DNA of 12,743 bases, from positions 1-12,743 of the forward strand of contig JAPSGP010000047.1 in NCBI GenBank assembly GCA_031177445.1, given 5' to 3'. The stretch is from Acidimicrobiia bacterium (GTDB lineage Bacteria; Actinomycetota; Acidimicrobiia; IMCC26256; JACDBD01). The notes under the pieces were generated by a model. The model was given only the letters and a program-made list of their open reading frames with translations, made no database searches and was not told the DNA's origin. Positions within the stretch are counted from its first letter, which is position 1, and each line of letters starts with the position of its first letter. A program made the position numbers and the translations under genes. Below are positions 12,662-12,743 of this stretch, piece after piece.

Positions 12662-12743
12662 GGACGCCTCCAGGTATGCCGGGAGCGAATCAGCGTCCTC
12701 ATTGTGACCCGTCGACGGTCAGTGCGGTGGGTGAGCGACGAGG

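Noticed and set aside
1..12743. CRISPR arrays, tRNA/rRNA genes, insertion sequences, integrase or attachment sites
   Set aside because: No regularly spaced repeats, tRNA-like cloverleaf, rRNA sequence, transposase or recombinase reading frame was seen, although the mer module could have arrived by transfer.

Overview
The window reads as chromosomal accessory DNA from a high-GC actinobacterium. The grounds are the GC-rich sequence, frequent GTG starts, a mycothiol-dependent maleylpyruvate-isomerase-type protein, a WS/DGAT acyltransferase of the lipid-storing actinobacterial type, and promoters that seem to drive leaderless mRNAs. Everything is read from sequence alone; no database search was run.

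Left part (1-1480): a 5'-truncated MDMPI-family protein (+) faces a two-gene unit (-) made of a small helix-turn-helix protein and a double Clp-N-domain protein without ATPase. Two copies of a GTCAGC-N4-GCTGAC-type palindrome cover the unit's promoter.

Mercury module (1521-5980): a merR gene (+) is divergent from a small cysteine-containing membrane protein and merA (-), and is followed by merB (+). Two near-identical MerR-type promoters (TTGACC, 20-bp spacer, TACCGT), one before the membrane-protein/merA pair and one before merB, place both arms under MerR. Together they would split organomercurials (MerB), reduce Hg(II) to Hg(0) (MerA), and possibly handle Hg(II) at the membrane. No merT or merP is seen. 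A SnoaL-VOC-ankyrin triple fusion is translationally coupled to merB by an ATGA overlap, which is the most unusual item here.

Middle part (6015-8409): a second MerR-family regulator (+) is divergent, over a perfect 7-4-7 palindrome, from an operon (-) of a small CC-motif protein, an arginase-fold protein whose first metal-ligand histidine is a cysteine, and a GrpB-family protein.

Right part (8360-12743): an alpha/beta hydrolase (-) is preceded by the decayed C-terminal end of a LuxR-type regulator whose stop overlaps the hydrolase start. Beyond it lie a second possible remnant, a PadR regulator/membrane-protein pair (-) with two GATATATC sites, a WS/DGAT wax ester synthase/diacylglycerol acyltransferase (-), and a small VOC protein (-). 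The stretch 9179-9618 has no intact gene, only the two remnants.
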